From Pyrus communis (lineage: Eukaryota; Streptophyta; Magnoliopsida; Rosales; Rosaceae): a stretch of 64,000 nucleotides of DNA. The stretch covers positions 16,043,807-16,107,806 of the forward strand of contig NC_084815.1 in the NCBI RefSeq assembly GCF_963583255.1, in the 5' to 3' direction. A model generated the notes under the pieces. It ran no database searches, had not been told where the DNA came from, and saw nothing but the letters and a program-made list of their open reading frames with translations. A program made the translations under genes and the position numbers. Below are positions 35,521 to 44,563 of this stretch, in pieces. The stretch's first letter is position 1. Every line of letters begins with the position of its first letter.

Positions 35521-35995
35521 GATTTTAAAAGACTCTAGACGCTAGTCGGGTGACGGATTGGGACCTAGCGCCTAAACGGTTAGGCGGGGTCTAGGTGGCC
35601 GCCTATGCAGACTAAGCGAATTTAAGTAAATATATTATATTTCCTGTAAATAAATATCTGTTTATACTTAAAATATATATAATTTCATCATAAACTAAAA
35701 AATATAATGACATATATAGTATTGAAACATAATGAAAATATAGGGAACAAGCATATAATGTATGTTCGTTCAACTATTCAGTAAGTCTCTCACAATTTAT
35801 TGAAAAAATAAATAAAATACAAAATGAAAGTTATCTATTTATATCTAAGTAATTCTCAACCTAAGCGGGTGCCTAGGCAGATCTTGGCGAGCTATGCGGG
35901 TGCCTTAGCAGGTCTAGGTATTAATCGGAGTGGTGACCAGCTGCCTAGTGCCTAGGCGGGGGCCTAAGCAGCGTTAGGCCGAGATTTTTAGAACA
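35521..35995. mobile_element. MITE-like element, GCCTAGGCG family, copy 2
   Basis: The ends are ttttaaaagactctagacgc and, in reverse, ttctaaaaatctcggcctaa. The subterminal regions are full of cctaggcg and gcctaagc variants around an AT-rich core with ataaatatctgtttata. It is in the opposite orientation to the copy at 1804-2312. Confidence 0.5.
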
Positions 35996-36361
35996 ATGAT
36001 AAAATGTAAGAACATGTCATCGTATACAGCACAAAACATCACGATAATGACAGTTTACTGTGCAGTTACTCTACAAACCTCATCACACTCTCCGAAACCC
36101 ATCATTCTATACGTTAATATTACTTGACACCGATATCGTGCCCCTTTTTTCAGAATACAAAAGCACAGTGGCATGGTGAAGTTTCCATGAAGGGAGGAGT
36201 AAAAACACAAAGAATGCGAGAAAACAAACAGAGCAGGCTTCAATCCCTTTATTTACGCCTTTACCTTTGAACTTTGAGACTACACAAAGCTCTCTGGTCG
36301 AAAGCCTGCATGGGTCTTGAAAGTGAGTCCTTTATTACCCAAAAAAAAAAAAGTAGCAAAG
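35996..36361. other. Gene-free stretch
   Basis: No recognisable gene or repeat. It separates two elements. Confidence 0.4.
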
Positions 36362-36364
36362 TTA

Positions 36365-36715
36365 GACCTGGTTTGGTACTGAAGTGATTCTGAAAAAAGC
36401 TGCTATCAAAAAAGGCTGGGAACTGATTTTGTGTTTGGTAAATACTCAGCTTCAGCTTTTTTTTCACAGTTTTGGGTGGAAAAAAGCCAAAAACAAGAAA
36501 CTGCAAAACCCAGCTTTAAAAAAATCGGTTTTTTTCACATCTGTTTTACATAAAAGTTTACCAAACACTCTAATACTGTTTTTTTTTTTTTTTTTTCAAA
36601 AGCACTTTTACAAAAAAGTTTACCAAACACTCTGCTACTTTATTTCACAACTGCTTATTCTCACAGCACAACAGAAGCAGTTTTTTTTCAAAGCACAACA
36701 ATACCAAACCAGCCC
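36365..36715. mobile_element. GGTTTGGTATTG-family TIR element (351 bp)
   Basis: The left end is GACCTGGTTTGGTACTG and the reversed right end is GGGCTGGTTTGGTATTG. TTA flanks both sides (36362-36364 and 36716-36718). The 8-mer ttagacct also appears at both borders, so an 8-bp duplication is an alternative reading. Inner text such as aagtttaccaaacactc and ttctcacagcacaacagaag is shared with the other copies. This one has no captured middle. Confidence 0.78.
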
Positions 36716-36923
36716 TTAGACCTTTGACATTACTTCAACAAACTAGGGTATGAATACACTTCCACACAATTAAGAGCGTTTTTAACTACATTTGGTAAAA
36801 TAAACTTAAATATGGTCTGTGTTTGTAAAATATTTCTAAAAAAGGAAACACTTTCAAGTATTTTTCCAAACAGTACTAAAGCATTGGAAATTAAACTTTG
36901 ACATTGTTAATTAAATAATTTAA

Positions 36924-37311
36924 AGTTGGTTTGGGGTTGCTTAAATTTTTTTTAAAATAGCTTCTAAAAACAGTTTTGCCTTTAATGTGTTTGGTAAATG
37001 AAAAAAATGTTTTTTTTTTTTTTTTAAATTATGGGTTCAACACTGTTACAGTGAATCCCTAAAAAGTATGATTTTTTATAATTTTATTACGTGAAATTAC
37101 GGGAATACCCTAGGGGCAAAGTATGATTTTTTTAGGACACATGTGATTCTCGTATATTTTGTTATGTTTCTCGACATATTTGGATAGAGCTCGATCTTAC
37201 AGACGCGTAGGCACAAGTAGAAGTGAAATTGGGGTTACGGTTAAAGTTTTGTTGAGTTGCGAACCCGAAAGTATTTGGAATAAATCACTATTTTAATTAT
37301 CTTACACTATA

Positions 37312-37351
<40 letters not shown>

Positions 37352-38994
37352 ATGATTTTTTATGATATATATGTGTGTGTGACTGGTGGAAAAAGGGGAG
37401 GGAGGAGATTGGGCAGAGCTGCCCAATCGAAGGAGAGAAGTGGAGAGGGCTGCTACCCTATCAAGAAGAAGGAGATGAGGATTGGGCGAATGGGAGAGAA
37501 AAGAAAGGAGAGAAAAGGAGAGAAGGGGGTGCGGGGGATCCCTGACCCGCGAGTGGGCGACCCGACCCAGTCGGGTTTTCTTGCCATTTCCAAAGGGTTT
37601 TAGCCCTTCCTCCGGCAAATCACTTCAAACTACCACTTGGAAAACCATCCATGACTTTCCCTCTCCCTATTACACCCCGAAAATCAAGAAATTTGGCCTT
37701 GATTTTGGGGGAAACCTCAGCGGTGGGTGCGATGAACCTATGCCTTCGATTCCCCCAATTCTAAAACAATTCCATCCAATTAATACCACCATTAGACTCC
37801 CCTGAGGTTTGGAACAAAGCCCATTCATTGGTTGGGGGCGTCAAAGTTGTTTTGGAGACGAATCAAGAACACTAAAAAATAAGGCGGTTCGTGGCCAGTT
37901 TGAGGTTTTTCCGGCCAAATTGGCCTTGGCCGCAGGTATAAAATTTGCTTTAATCTTTGAGATCTTCATTTCTGTAAATTTTGAGAATTTTTAGAAATAG
38001 TGGAGTTTTCCAGCTGGTACGACGTACAGACCACTATAAGTGGTTCCGACTTGTAGGTGAACCGTGATCATTCGCACAGTTAACACATGATCGTAGCACT
38101 TGAGCGTATTTATTTACACCTAGTCCTGTTATATAGACCACTTTAGGTGGTTCTGACTCGTGTGCAGACATACTTGTTGAGCTATTGATTCAGCCGTACA
38201 GGTCATGTTAGGTGACTCCTGCTGACATATTATTTGCATTGATTATAACACCTGGCTTACATATTTTATGCTGAGATATTTGACATGGCATATATGTGGA
38301 TTATTCTATTTTGAGCATGGTTTTGATATACATATGTATTCTATATTCTGGGAAATTATATAGGTGTTACAGCGAGGGGTTAGTACCTTGAGAAGAGAAA
38401 TGGTTTTGCAAAGCTTTGTTTTCGCCCATTCACATTTTCTATTTTTGCACCCCTCCAGATTCTAGTATCAAAGTTTCTGTATCGACGATAAATTGTGGCA
38501 CTTCCAGTGCACGTGGCTTTTTTTTACGGTATAATCATTATCTTACCTTATTGTACTTTACTTATGCTCTGTATCACATGTGAATGAGCCCATACCTGCT
38601 CACCGGGCACTCGTGTATTTAGGCGCTTTTAGGTTTAAATTTATTCATAATTTGCCCATTATCACAGCTTATGGCTTTGTCACCTTATTGGTGACGGCCA
38701 TCACAGCTCGATTCGAAGTCCTAGTGGATATTCCGGGTCGGGGTTTGTCAAAAACAACAGAAAACAGAAAATACAAGCAGCTTTAGACATGCTTCTCAAA
38801 AAACCTTTTTTTTTTAAATACCAATTAACGAAACTTTCATATTGACAATTCTAGCCCGTTCTTTTTTTCTTTGCTAAAAACACTTTTAGTACTATAGTTT
38901 ACAAAATACTTATATGTTTTTTTATTTACTGTTGTTATTCTCATATCACAACAGAAGCAATTTAAAGAAAAAACACAACAACCTCAAACTAGCT
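36924..38994. mobile_element. GGTTTGGTATTG-family element split by a solo LTR
   Basis: The left end aagttggtttggggttgc and right end aacaacctcaaactagctc are diverged family TIRs. Family text (gtttggtaaatg on the left; gtttacaaaatac and tcacaacagaagc on the right) flanks an inserted LTR at 37044-38750. Without the insert the element would be about 360 bases, close to the copy at 36365. The flanking triplets are TTA and TTG. Confidence 0.6.
37044..38750 (+). mobile_element. Solo LTR, same family as 14683-17370
   Basis: It starts tgttacagtgaatccct and ends ccgggtcggggtttgtca. The flanks aacac and aaaac match at 4 of 5 bases. Shared text with the LTR at 14683 (read in reverse) includes taccctaggggcaaag, the lines around acatatttggatagagctcg, and ttacaccccgaaaatcaag. 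It is about 1 kb shorter than that copy. A TTA microsatellite lies at 37315-37350. The frames on both strands at 37307-37805 are chance. Confidence 0.82.
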
Positions 38995-39088
38995 CTTGTT
39001 AGTATGACTTTTATCAGCTGTTCAATATTCTAGAATTCTTTTTTCTTTTTTTATTATTTGGGTTAGAACAATTTTCTAGATTAATAAT

Positions 39089-39210
39089 GGGAAGCGTTAT
39101 TGGCACTTCAAAAATCTCATTCTACACTCCTCACAAATGTATTTTTCTTTCTAAATATAGAAAGTTTGGGAGTGTAGAATGAAGAATTTGGAGTGCCAAT
39201 AACAATTCCC
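39089..39210. mobile_element. 122-bp MITE with 8-bp target duplication
   Basis: The inverted ends are gggaagcgttattggcact and agtgccaataacaattccc, with an inner pair attctacactcct and gggagtgtagaat. A perfect 8-bp duplication, ttaataat, flanks it (39081-39088 and 39211-39218), which fits hAT. Confidence 0.88.
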
Positions 39211-39708
39211 TTAATAATTATTTATTATTCAAACTACTCAGTAGTTCTGAAATATTAGGCAAAAATGCTCTATGTGGACACAAAACCGCATGAAGATATG
39301 ATAAAGAAAGAGGCAAGATCTTGTTACCATTACATTAAGGTCTAGTTTGGTATTGATGTGCTTTGAAAAAAAAACTGCTTCTGCTGTACTGTGAGAATAA
39401 GCAACTGTGAAATAAATCAGTAAAGTGTTTGGTAAACTTTTTTGTAAAAGTGCTTTGGGAAAAAAAAAAAAAAAAAAACAGTATGATAGTGTTTGGTAAA
39501 TTTTTATGGAAAACAACTATGATTGTGTGAAATGACCAAAAAAAAGTATAACACTAGATATGCCATTAATTTAATTTTCTTAACAAATAAAGGTGAATTA
39601 TTAAATATACTTTATTTTTAAAATAAAAATATTTATAAGCTTTATCTTAAATATTTATAATTAAGATATTTTAAAAAAATAATTTTTAATGCCTTAAAAT
39701 TAATAAAT

Positions 39709-39712
<4 letters not shown>

Positions 39713-39766
<54 letters not shown>
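39713..39766. repeat. CT microsatellite
   Basis: An almost uninterrupted (CT)n run of about 54 bases lies at one edge of the captured segment in the TIR element. It could be part of the 5' leader or intron of the source gene, or a later expansion. Confidence 0.95.
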
Positions 39767-39770
<4 letters not shown>

Positions 39771-39813
39771 GCCAAGGCGCAGCCTTCGTGAACAACCTTC
39801 CATTTTCAAGGCG

Positions 39814-39945
39814 TTGCTCCATTTGCTCGTCCGTCATCACCTTCACGAACAACCCTCCATTTCCATTTCCAATCCCATCATCTTCTTCTAAGTTCTGCAA
39901 ATTCTAGTCGATTATTTGTTGTTGCTGCTGCCACTCCCCCATCAT
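39814..39945 (-). pseudogene. Captured fragment of a WOX13-like homeobox gene (5' coding end)
   Basis: Forty-four codons on the minus strand begin MMGEWQQQQQIID, then a TAG stop, then NLQNLEEDDGIG, NGNGGLFVKVMTDEQMEQ. WOX13-clade proteins start with a short Gln-rich leader, then NLQ-like text, a Gly-rich patch and the conserved VKVMTDEQ block that precedes the homeodomain. Similarity stops right after DEQMEQ, well before the homeodomain. A short duplicated phrase (ggttgttc, then gaagg, occurs twice, 60 bases apart) follows. The homeodomain is missing and a stop is present, so this is not a functional gene. Confidence 0.7.
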
Positions 39946-40401
39946 CCTTTCCAATCAATTTGCTGAGTTGCTTTTTCTTCAACTCGCTTTTCCTCTTGGG
40001 CGAGTGGTCTGTGGACGCGAGGAGCGAAAGGGAAGAGAGAGCTGATTTAAAGTGTTTTGCCAAAATAAGCTGTTTTACCAAAATAAGCTGTTTTGTTGAA
40101 GCTGCTATTTCCAGCTTCTGGTTTTCAGTTTTTTTTCACCCATAAGTTTGAAAAAAAAAGCTAATTTAAAGTGTTTACCAGACACTTAAAATGCTCCAAC
40201 TTTTTTTCATACCCATTTTTTTAAAAGTTAAGCTAAGCCAAACTAGGGCTAAGTTAGTCAGCAACAAGGCCACAGCTACGAGGCTCCAGCCAAGGACAAG
40301 TAGTAAGCACAAGGCGTGCTATTCAACAACACGTGGTGGACATGCAAGTAGGGGGCATGGAATTCGAACTCTATGTTGAGTGATATATGGGATTTTAAGG
40401 A

Positions 40402-40564
40402 AAGATTTTTCAGTGTGACCGAAACACGAAATAATATACTTATTATTATGTAAATTGTGAGATATGTGTGTTAAAAAATTAATAACTTAAAAAAAAAAAT
40501 TCTCACCACTTATATAAAAACACATAGTATATCACTCGTGTTCCAGTCACAATGAATTTTTTTT
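40402..40564. mobile_element. Small foldback MITE
   Basis: gatttttcagtgtgaccg and cacgaaataatatac on the left face gtatatcactcgtg and cagtcacaatgaattttt on the right as inverted copies. The total is about 163 bases with an AT-rich centre. The target duplication is not clear. Confidence 0.6.
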
Positions 40565-40962
40565 TCAATATAAGTAGTGATATTCACACACATATATTTT
40601 TATTTTTCACACATTCTTTTTAATTTGCAATAATCTGATCGAATGAAATAATGAAAATCAATAACCAAAATTAATAAAGATGTTTAAAGAGTAAAATACA
40701 TGGGTGAATAACATTACGCTTCCAATATTTCCTCTTCGCATTAAACAGCCTTGACCTACAGCTTCCCCACCACAAAACAAGGGACTTTCTTAGATATATG
40801 AGTACTTTGAATATTTTGACCGTTAGTTTTTTATTTAGAAATATAAAAAATCAAGATTTAACAATTAAAATATCTAAAATTTCGGAGTGGAACATTAAAA
40901 TCTAAATTTTTTAACAGAAGTCCCAGTTCGTTTTGTGAAGTACATATGAGTTTATTGTTTAA

Positions 40963-41110
40963 AGGATGTGTTATTCACATACTCATTTTTACTTCTTACA
41001 CATCCTTTGTAAATGTTTGCTTTTTGATCTTCTTTAATCAAATTGGTCCAATGGTTGCAAATTAAGAGGGTTTGTGAGAAGTAAAAAAGAATGTGCAGAT
41101 AGCACATCCC
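40963..41110. mobile_element. 148-bp MITE, second copy
   Basis: It has the same length and layout as 33073-33220. The ends are aggatgtgttattcac and gtgcagatagcacatccc, with an inner pair acttcttacacatcc and tttgtgagaagtaaa. The flanks ttgtttaa (40955-40962) and ttatttaa (41111-41118) agree at 7 of 8 bases. A more diverged relative may lie at 40572-40715. Confidence 0.82.
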
Positions 41111-41181
41111 TTATTTAAAAAGCGGTCCCACAAAATGACTAAACAACCCACAAATCTTTGAATGGCTACCGGTGGGTCTTA

Positions 41182-42456
41182 GGTATGGTTTGGGGTTAAG
41201 GTGATTTTAAAAAAAAACTGGTATGAAAAAAAGCTGGAAGAGTTTTTGGAGTTTGGTAAACACCCCCAAAACAGCTTTATTTCAAAGTTTTAGATAAAAA
41301 AAAAAAAAAAGCTAAAAATGGGAAGCTGCAAAAGGCAGCTTCAAAAATTAGCTTCTTGTGAAAACACGAAGCTACAGTGATTTTATTAATGAAACTTCCA
41401 AATTCCCAAACCTACCTTCACTTTCTGGTTCGAGCTCTCTTTTTCTAGCTCTCTCTCTCTCTCCGTTCAAGCTCGATCTCTGCCTCTCATCTAGTTTGAG
41501 CACTCTTCATCAATAAAAATGTAATTTTCCTTTTTTCAACCTTTATTTCTGGGTAATTAGAATATTGAATTGAATAATTGGAAGGTAGAATTGGAAGATT
41601 TAGATTTCTGGGTAATCTGGGTGATATGCGATTCTAGGTAATCTAGGTTTCGAAGTGATGTGATTGACGACGATGAACTTCTTCAACGACATGGAAGACC
41701 ACGGCTCCACCATGGCCATGGAAGCGCAAACCCGATCTTAGTTGCGGTGACCAGCCTGATTGCCCCAACAAAACCCAGAGCTTGAAGTTCCCCATAACAG
41801 TCCATTGGCTGCCTAAACTAAATTCAAACCCCACAAAATTTCAACAACAACTCCTCCATTGGCAAAGAGAAAACCAATGAGTTTGAAGCCAAGGTTGACC
41901 TCGAAGACAAAGATGAGGAGGAAGATTATGAAGAAGAAGAAGAAGACGATGAAAAGTTTAATGGGATCACAAGGGGAAGGGGATTTGAGAGATGACAAGG
42001 GCAAAGGGAATAAAAAATTCTGATTCCATAATAAAACAAAAGATAAAGAGTAATAGTTTTATAGTAAATAGATATTTTAAATGCTGAATTATATGTTGAA
42101 TGTTGGATTGTGATTTTTTGTTAAACGTTGGATTATATGTTTAAGTTAAAGTTTATAAATATTTTTCTTTTAAAAATAAAGTATATTTAGTAATTCACCT
42201 TTATTTGTTAAGAAAAATTAAATCAATAGCACATCTAGTATTATACCATTTTTGATCATTTCACATAGAACTATTTTACATAAAAGTTTACCAAACACTA
42301 TCATATTGCTTTTTTTTTTTTTTTTTTTTTTTTTTTCCAAAAGCACTTTTACAAAAAAGTTTACCAAACATTCTGCTGCTTTATTTCACAACTGTTTATT
42401 CTCACAGCACAACAAAAACAGCTATTTTTCAAAGCACAGTAATACCAAATCAGCCC
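41182..42456. mobile_element. GGTTTGGTATTG-family TIR element with unidentified captured middle
   Basis: The left end is GGTATGGTTTGGGGTTAAG and the reversed right end is GGGCTGATTTGGTATTAC. The flanking triplets are TTA and TCA. The last ~220 bases are the reverse of the conserved subterminal region at 27900 and 39339. The centre (about 41395-42010) is unrelated. It has a short plus-strand frame ending in NEFEAKVDLEDKDEEEDYE, more Glu/Asp, then FNGITRGRGFER and a stop. That acidic tail is not enough to name a source gene. Confidence 0.7.
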
Positions 42457-43169
42457 TCACTTTATCATTTTGAAGTTAATTTGTTACTCTTCTTAGAGCA
42501 ATTCTACTGTAAAAAATGCACTGGCAACCAGCCCATTTAATCCACTCAAATGAATAGTAATTTACCCCAATGAACAGTAATTGGCCAAATGTATCTTCAG
42601 CCCTAAAAAATGCGCTAGCCTAAAGTCTAGTCAATTCATATTAAAATATTATTAATTTTTTTTTATTAAATAATAAGAAAAATATTTATAATTTCATATA
42701 GGATTTTTAACCAATCTGGTCACACCGCATGTCATTACCTGAAAGTACTATTTTGTTGATAGATTTTCGATAAGATTTTGATCCAATCCCGATGCCCCAC
42801 GTGTCACTATCTGTTTACAACCCCTTAGAATAGATTTCGATAAGATTTTCAACCAATCACGTAGTGCCACGTGGCATTATCCACAACCTCATCCTTTCTT
42901 TTGTTCTCCATATACACCCTACATCCATCCTAATTCATACACCAAATTCAAACTAGCTTAGAATCCTTCTTCATCGTTTTTAAATCTTGAGTTTTTGCAA
43001 TATCTTATTCAAGGAGTCCATGGCTGGACCTCTGAGCTATGCGTATTCTGATACGCCTTACTCTATCCCTAGAAAATCATGGTCTCACAAATAGTAGAAC
43101 TCCACCAGTTAGGAGTTGCCAAGGCAGTTAAAATGTAAAATTACAAAAACTACGTATTATAAGTAACAT
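42457..43169. other. Gene-free stretch
   Basis: A repeated phrase with gataagatttt and ccaatc occurs near 42770 and 42838, each followed by a ccacgtg-type box (42799 and 42869). This gives it a promoter-like look. A Met near 43020 opens a short frame (MAGPLSYAYSD) that I cannot place. Confidence 0.35.
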
Positions 43170-43415
43170 AATTATCCCATTATTATTTTCATTCATAATG
43201 ATTGGAATTCGATGTGAAAACAAAGTGTTGGCTGTCTACTACCTAACGCTCTTCCTCTCCTCCATTATTCAAACTTGGGCCGGCACCGTAAGATAAACTG
43301 CCGGTCCCAAGCCTGGATAAAGAAGGAAGAGGAGGGCATCATGTAGTTGACAGTCGGCACTCAATTTCTCACGTCGAATCTCTATGATTATGAAAGAAAA
43401 TATATTTTAATAATT
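43170..43415. other. Long foldback (hairpin-forming inverted repeat)
   Basis: Two arms of about 115 bases (43170-43284 and 43297-43415) are imperfect inverted copies around a loop of about 12 bases. The innermost pairing is ttgggccggca with tgccggtcccaa. It continues through gttggctgtctactacc with the reverse of gtagttgacagtcggcac, and attcgatgtgaaaa with the reverse of ttctcacgtcgaat, out to ttttcattcataatgatt. The arms are too long for a plain terminator. They fit a young MIRNA-type hairpin, or a foldback element without flanking duplication. Confidence 0.75.
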
Positions 43416-43519
43416 GGAGGTAACCAAAGACATGGCGGAAAACCGAGTTTAGTAGCATTATAGGATTCGTGCAGCCAACCTCACTTAACGTGATAAGGCT
43501 TCGTTTATTTTTATTTTAA

Positions 43520-43912
43520 TTTTTTTCAAGAAAAGAAATTCATTAAATAGAAGAAACTCTAGTACAACCAGTTCCATAAGCATCAAACAACAGAGCATTC
43601 GAAGCTTCAATCAGGATACAAGCATCCCAACTATGAAGGTTAACGGACTTGATACTAATAGAAGCTAAAGCATTCACCACAAAGTTAACTTCCTTAAAGA
43701 TATGATATCACCTAACTTCTTGAAACGAATTGGCGCACCTCCTGACATCCTCAAGGATAAATCTCAAGCTCCAAGGCTTCTCACACTTCCCTTGAATATC
43801 ATCGATGGTAAGTCTAGAGTCGCCCTCAACGATAATATGGAAAAAATTCTTCCTCGACGCCCAACAGATAGCTTCCTGTAGCGCCTAAGGCTTGGTTGAT
43901 GCTATTGTCTGT
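43520..43912 (-). pseudogene. LINE-type RNase H domain remnant
   Basis: On the minus strand a frame reads ALQEAICWASRKNFFHIIVE, then GDSRLTIDDIQGKCEKPWSL, then FILEDVRRCANSFQEVR, a stop, HIFKEVNFVVNALASI, and DACILIEASNALLFDAYG. The EA...EGDS...D pattern with a late N-x-V-x-x-LA is the RVT_3 RNase H domain found at the end of plant L1-type LINEs and derived genes. The first catalytic Asp region lies beyond the fragment and the frame has stops. Confidence 0.75.
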
Positions 43913-44242
43913 ATATTTTCATTCATAATGGCAAATTTCCCAACAAGAAAAAACCAAATCAATTAAAAAAAAAAAACAATAACTTGTATGAGATTTCTAC
44001 ACATTATCTATGTGACATCCACGTGTGATGCTCGTCGGACATGGACGGCTCAGATCCATCAATACAGAAAATAGAATATTCAGATTCATCCATATAATAT
44101 CACCCATTGATTCTGCAATTAACAAGTGGAATTACCCACGGGTCGCATAAAAAAGGATAATCTTATTAATTTTCCGACCAACCAGAAAACGAATTTAATA
44201 TTTGCTTAAGAGCTAAGATTTCCATGGGCCAACTATTTTCCA

Positions 44243-44248
44243 CACGTG
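44243..44248. promoter_or_regulatory. G-box (CACGTG) upstream of the reticulon gene
   Basis: A palindromic cacgtg in ccacacgtggccgc lies about 320 bases before the reticulon ATG. It is a binding-site type for plant bZIP/bHLH factors. Function here is inference only. Confidence 0.35.
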
Positions 44249-44424
44249 GCCGCACGCCATAGGTCCAACAATGTCACACGCGGTCCATGATTTTAGACAA
44301 CGCCCTCTCCTTCCGCCACGTACATAGAACTCCGTGGCCAGACCAACGGAGAATGTCGTCAAGTCTAACCGCCGTTAATTTTAGCGGCTCTTATTGCGTA
44401 GCGTTTGGGGTTTATAACCCCGCC

Positions 44425-44432
44425 TATTTAAA
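44425..44432 (+). promoter_or_regulatory. TATA-like box of the reticulon gene
   Basis: tatttaaa sits about 130 bases before the ATG in cgcctatttaaacggcgc, a GC-rich setting that makes it stand out. A second candidate, tttataa, is at 44411-44417. Confidence 0.5.
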
Positions 44433-44563
44433 CGGCGCAAACAGGGGAGAAAAAGAGAGCGACTGAGAGTGAGAGGAAAAGAAACGGGAAGATCGGCGAG
44501 CGAGGGTTTCGAAACGGGAAGTTTTTTTTGGTTGGGGAATTGTGAAACGGTAGCGTTGTTGAG

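Larger units (their letters stand above)
39339..40249. mobile_element. GGTTTGGTATTG-family TIR element carrying a WOX13-like piece
   Basis: The left end is GGTCTAGTTTGGTATTG and the right end is ccaaactagggc. TAA flanks both sides (39336-39338 and 40250-40252). The first ~210 bases match the copy at 27900. The right end shares cacccataagtttgaaaaa and aagtgtttaccagacac with the 5390 copy. The central insert (about 39710-40060) is GC-richer. It includes a 54-base CT microsatellite (39713-39766) and a coding fragment on the minus strand. Confidence 0.78.

Noticed and set aside
37307..37805. Frames of 80-107 residues on both strands
   Set aside because: They lie inside a solo LTR, and the same purine-rich text codes nothing in the related LTRs.
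43240..43275. miR482-family miRNA in the foldback
   Set aside because: The match needs gaps and lacks the conserved core, so no known miRNA is claimed.
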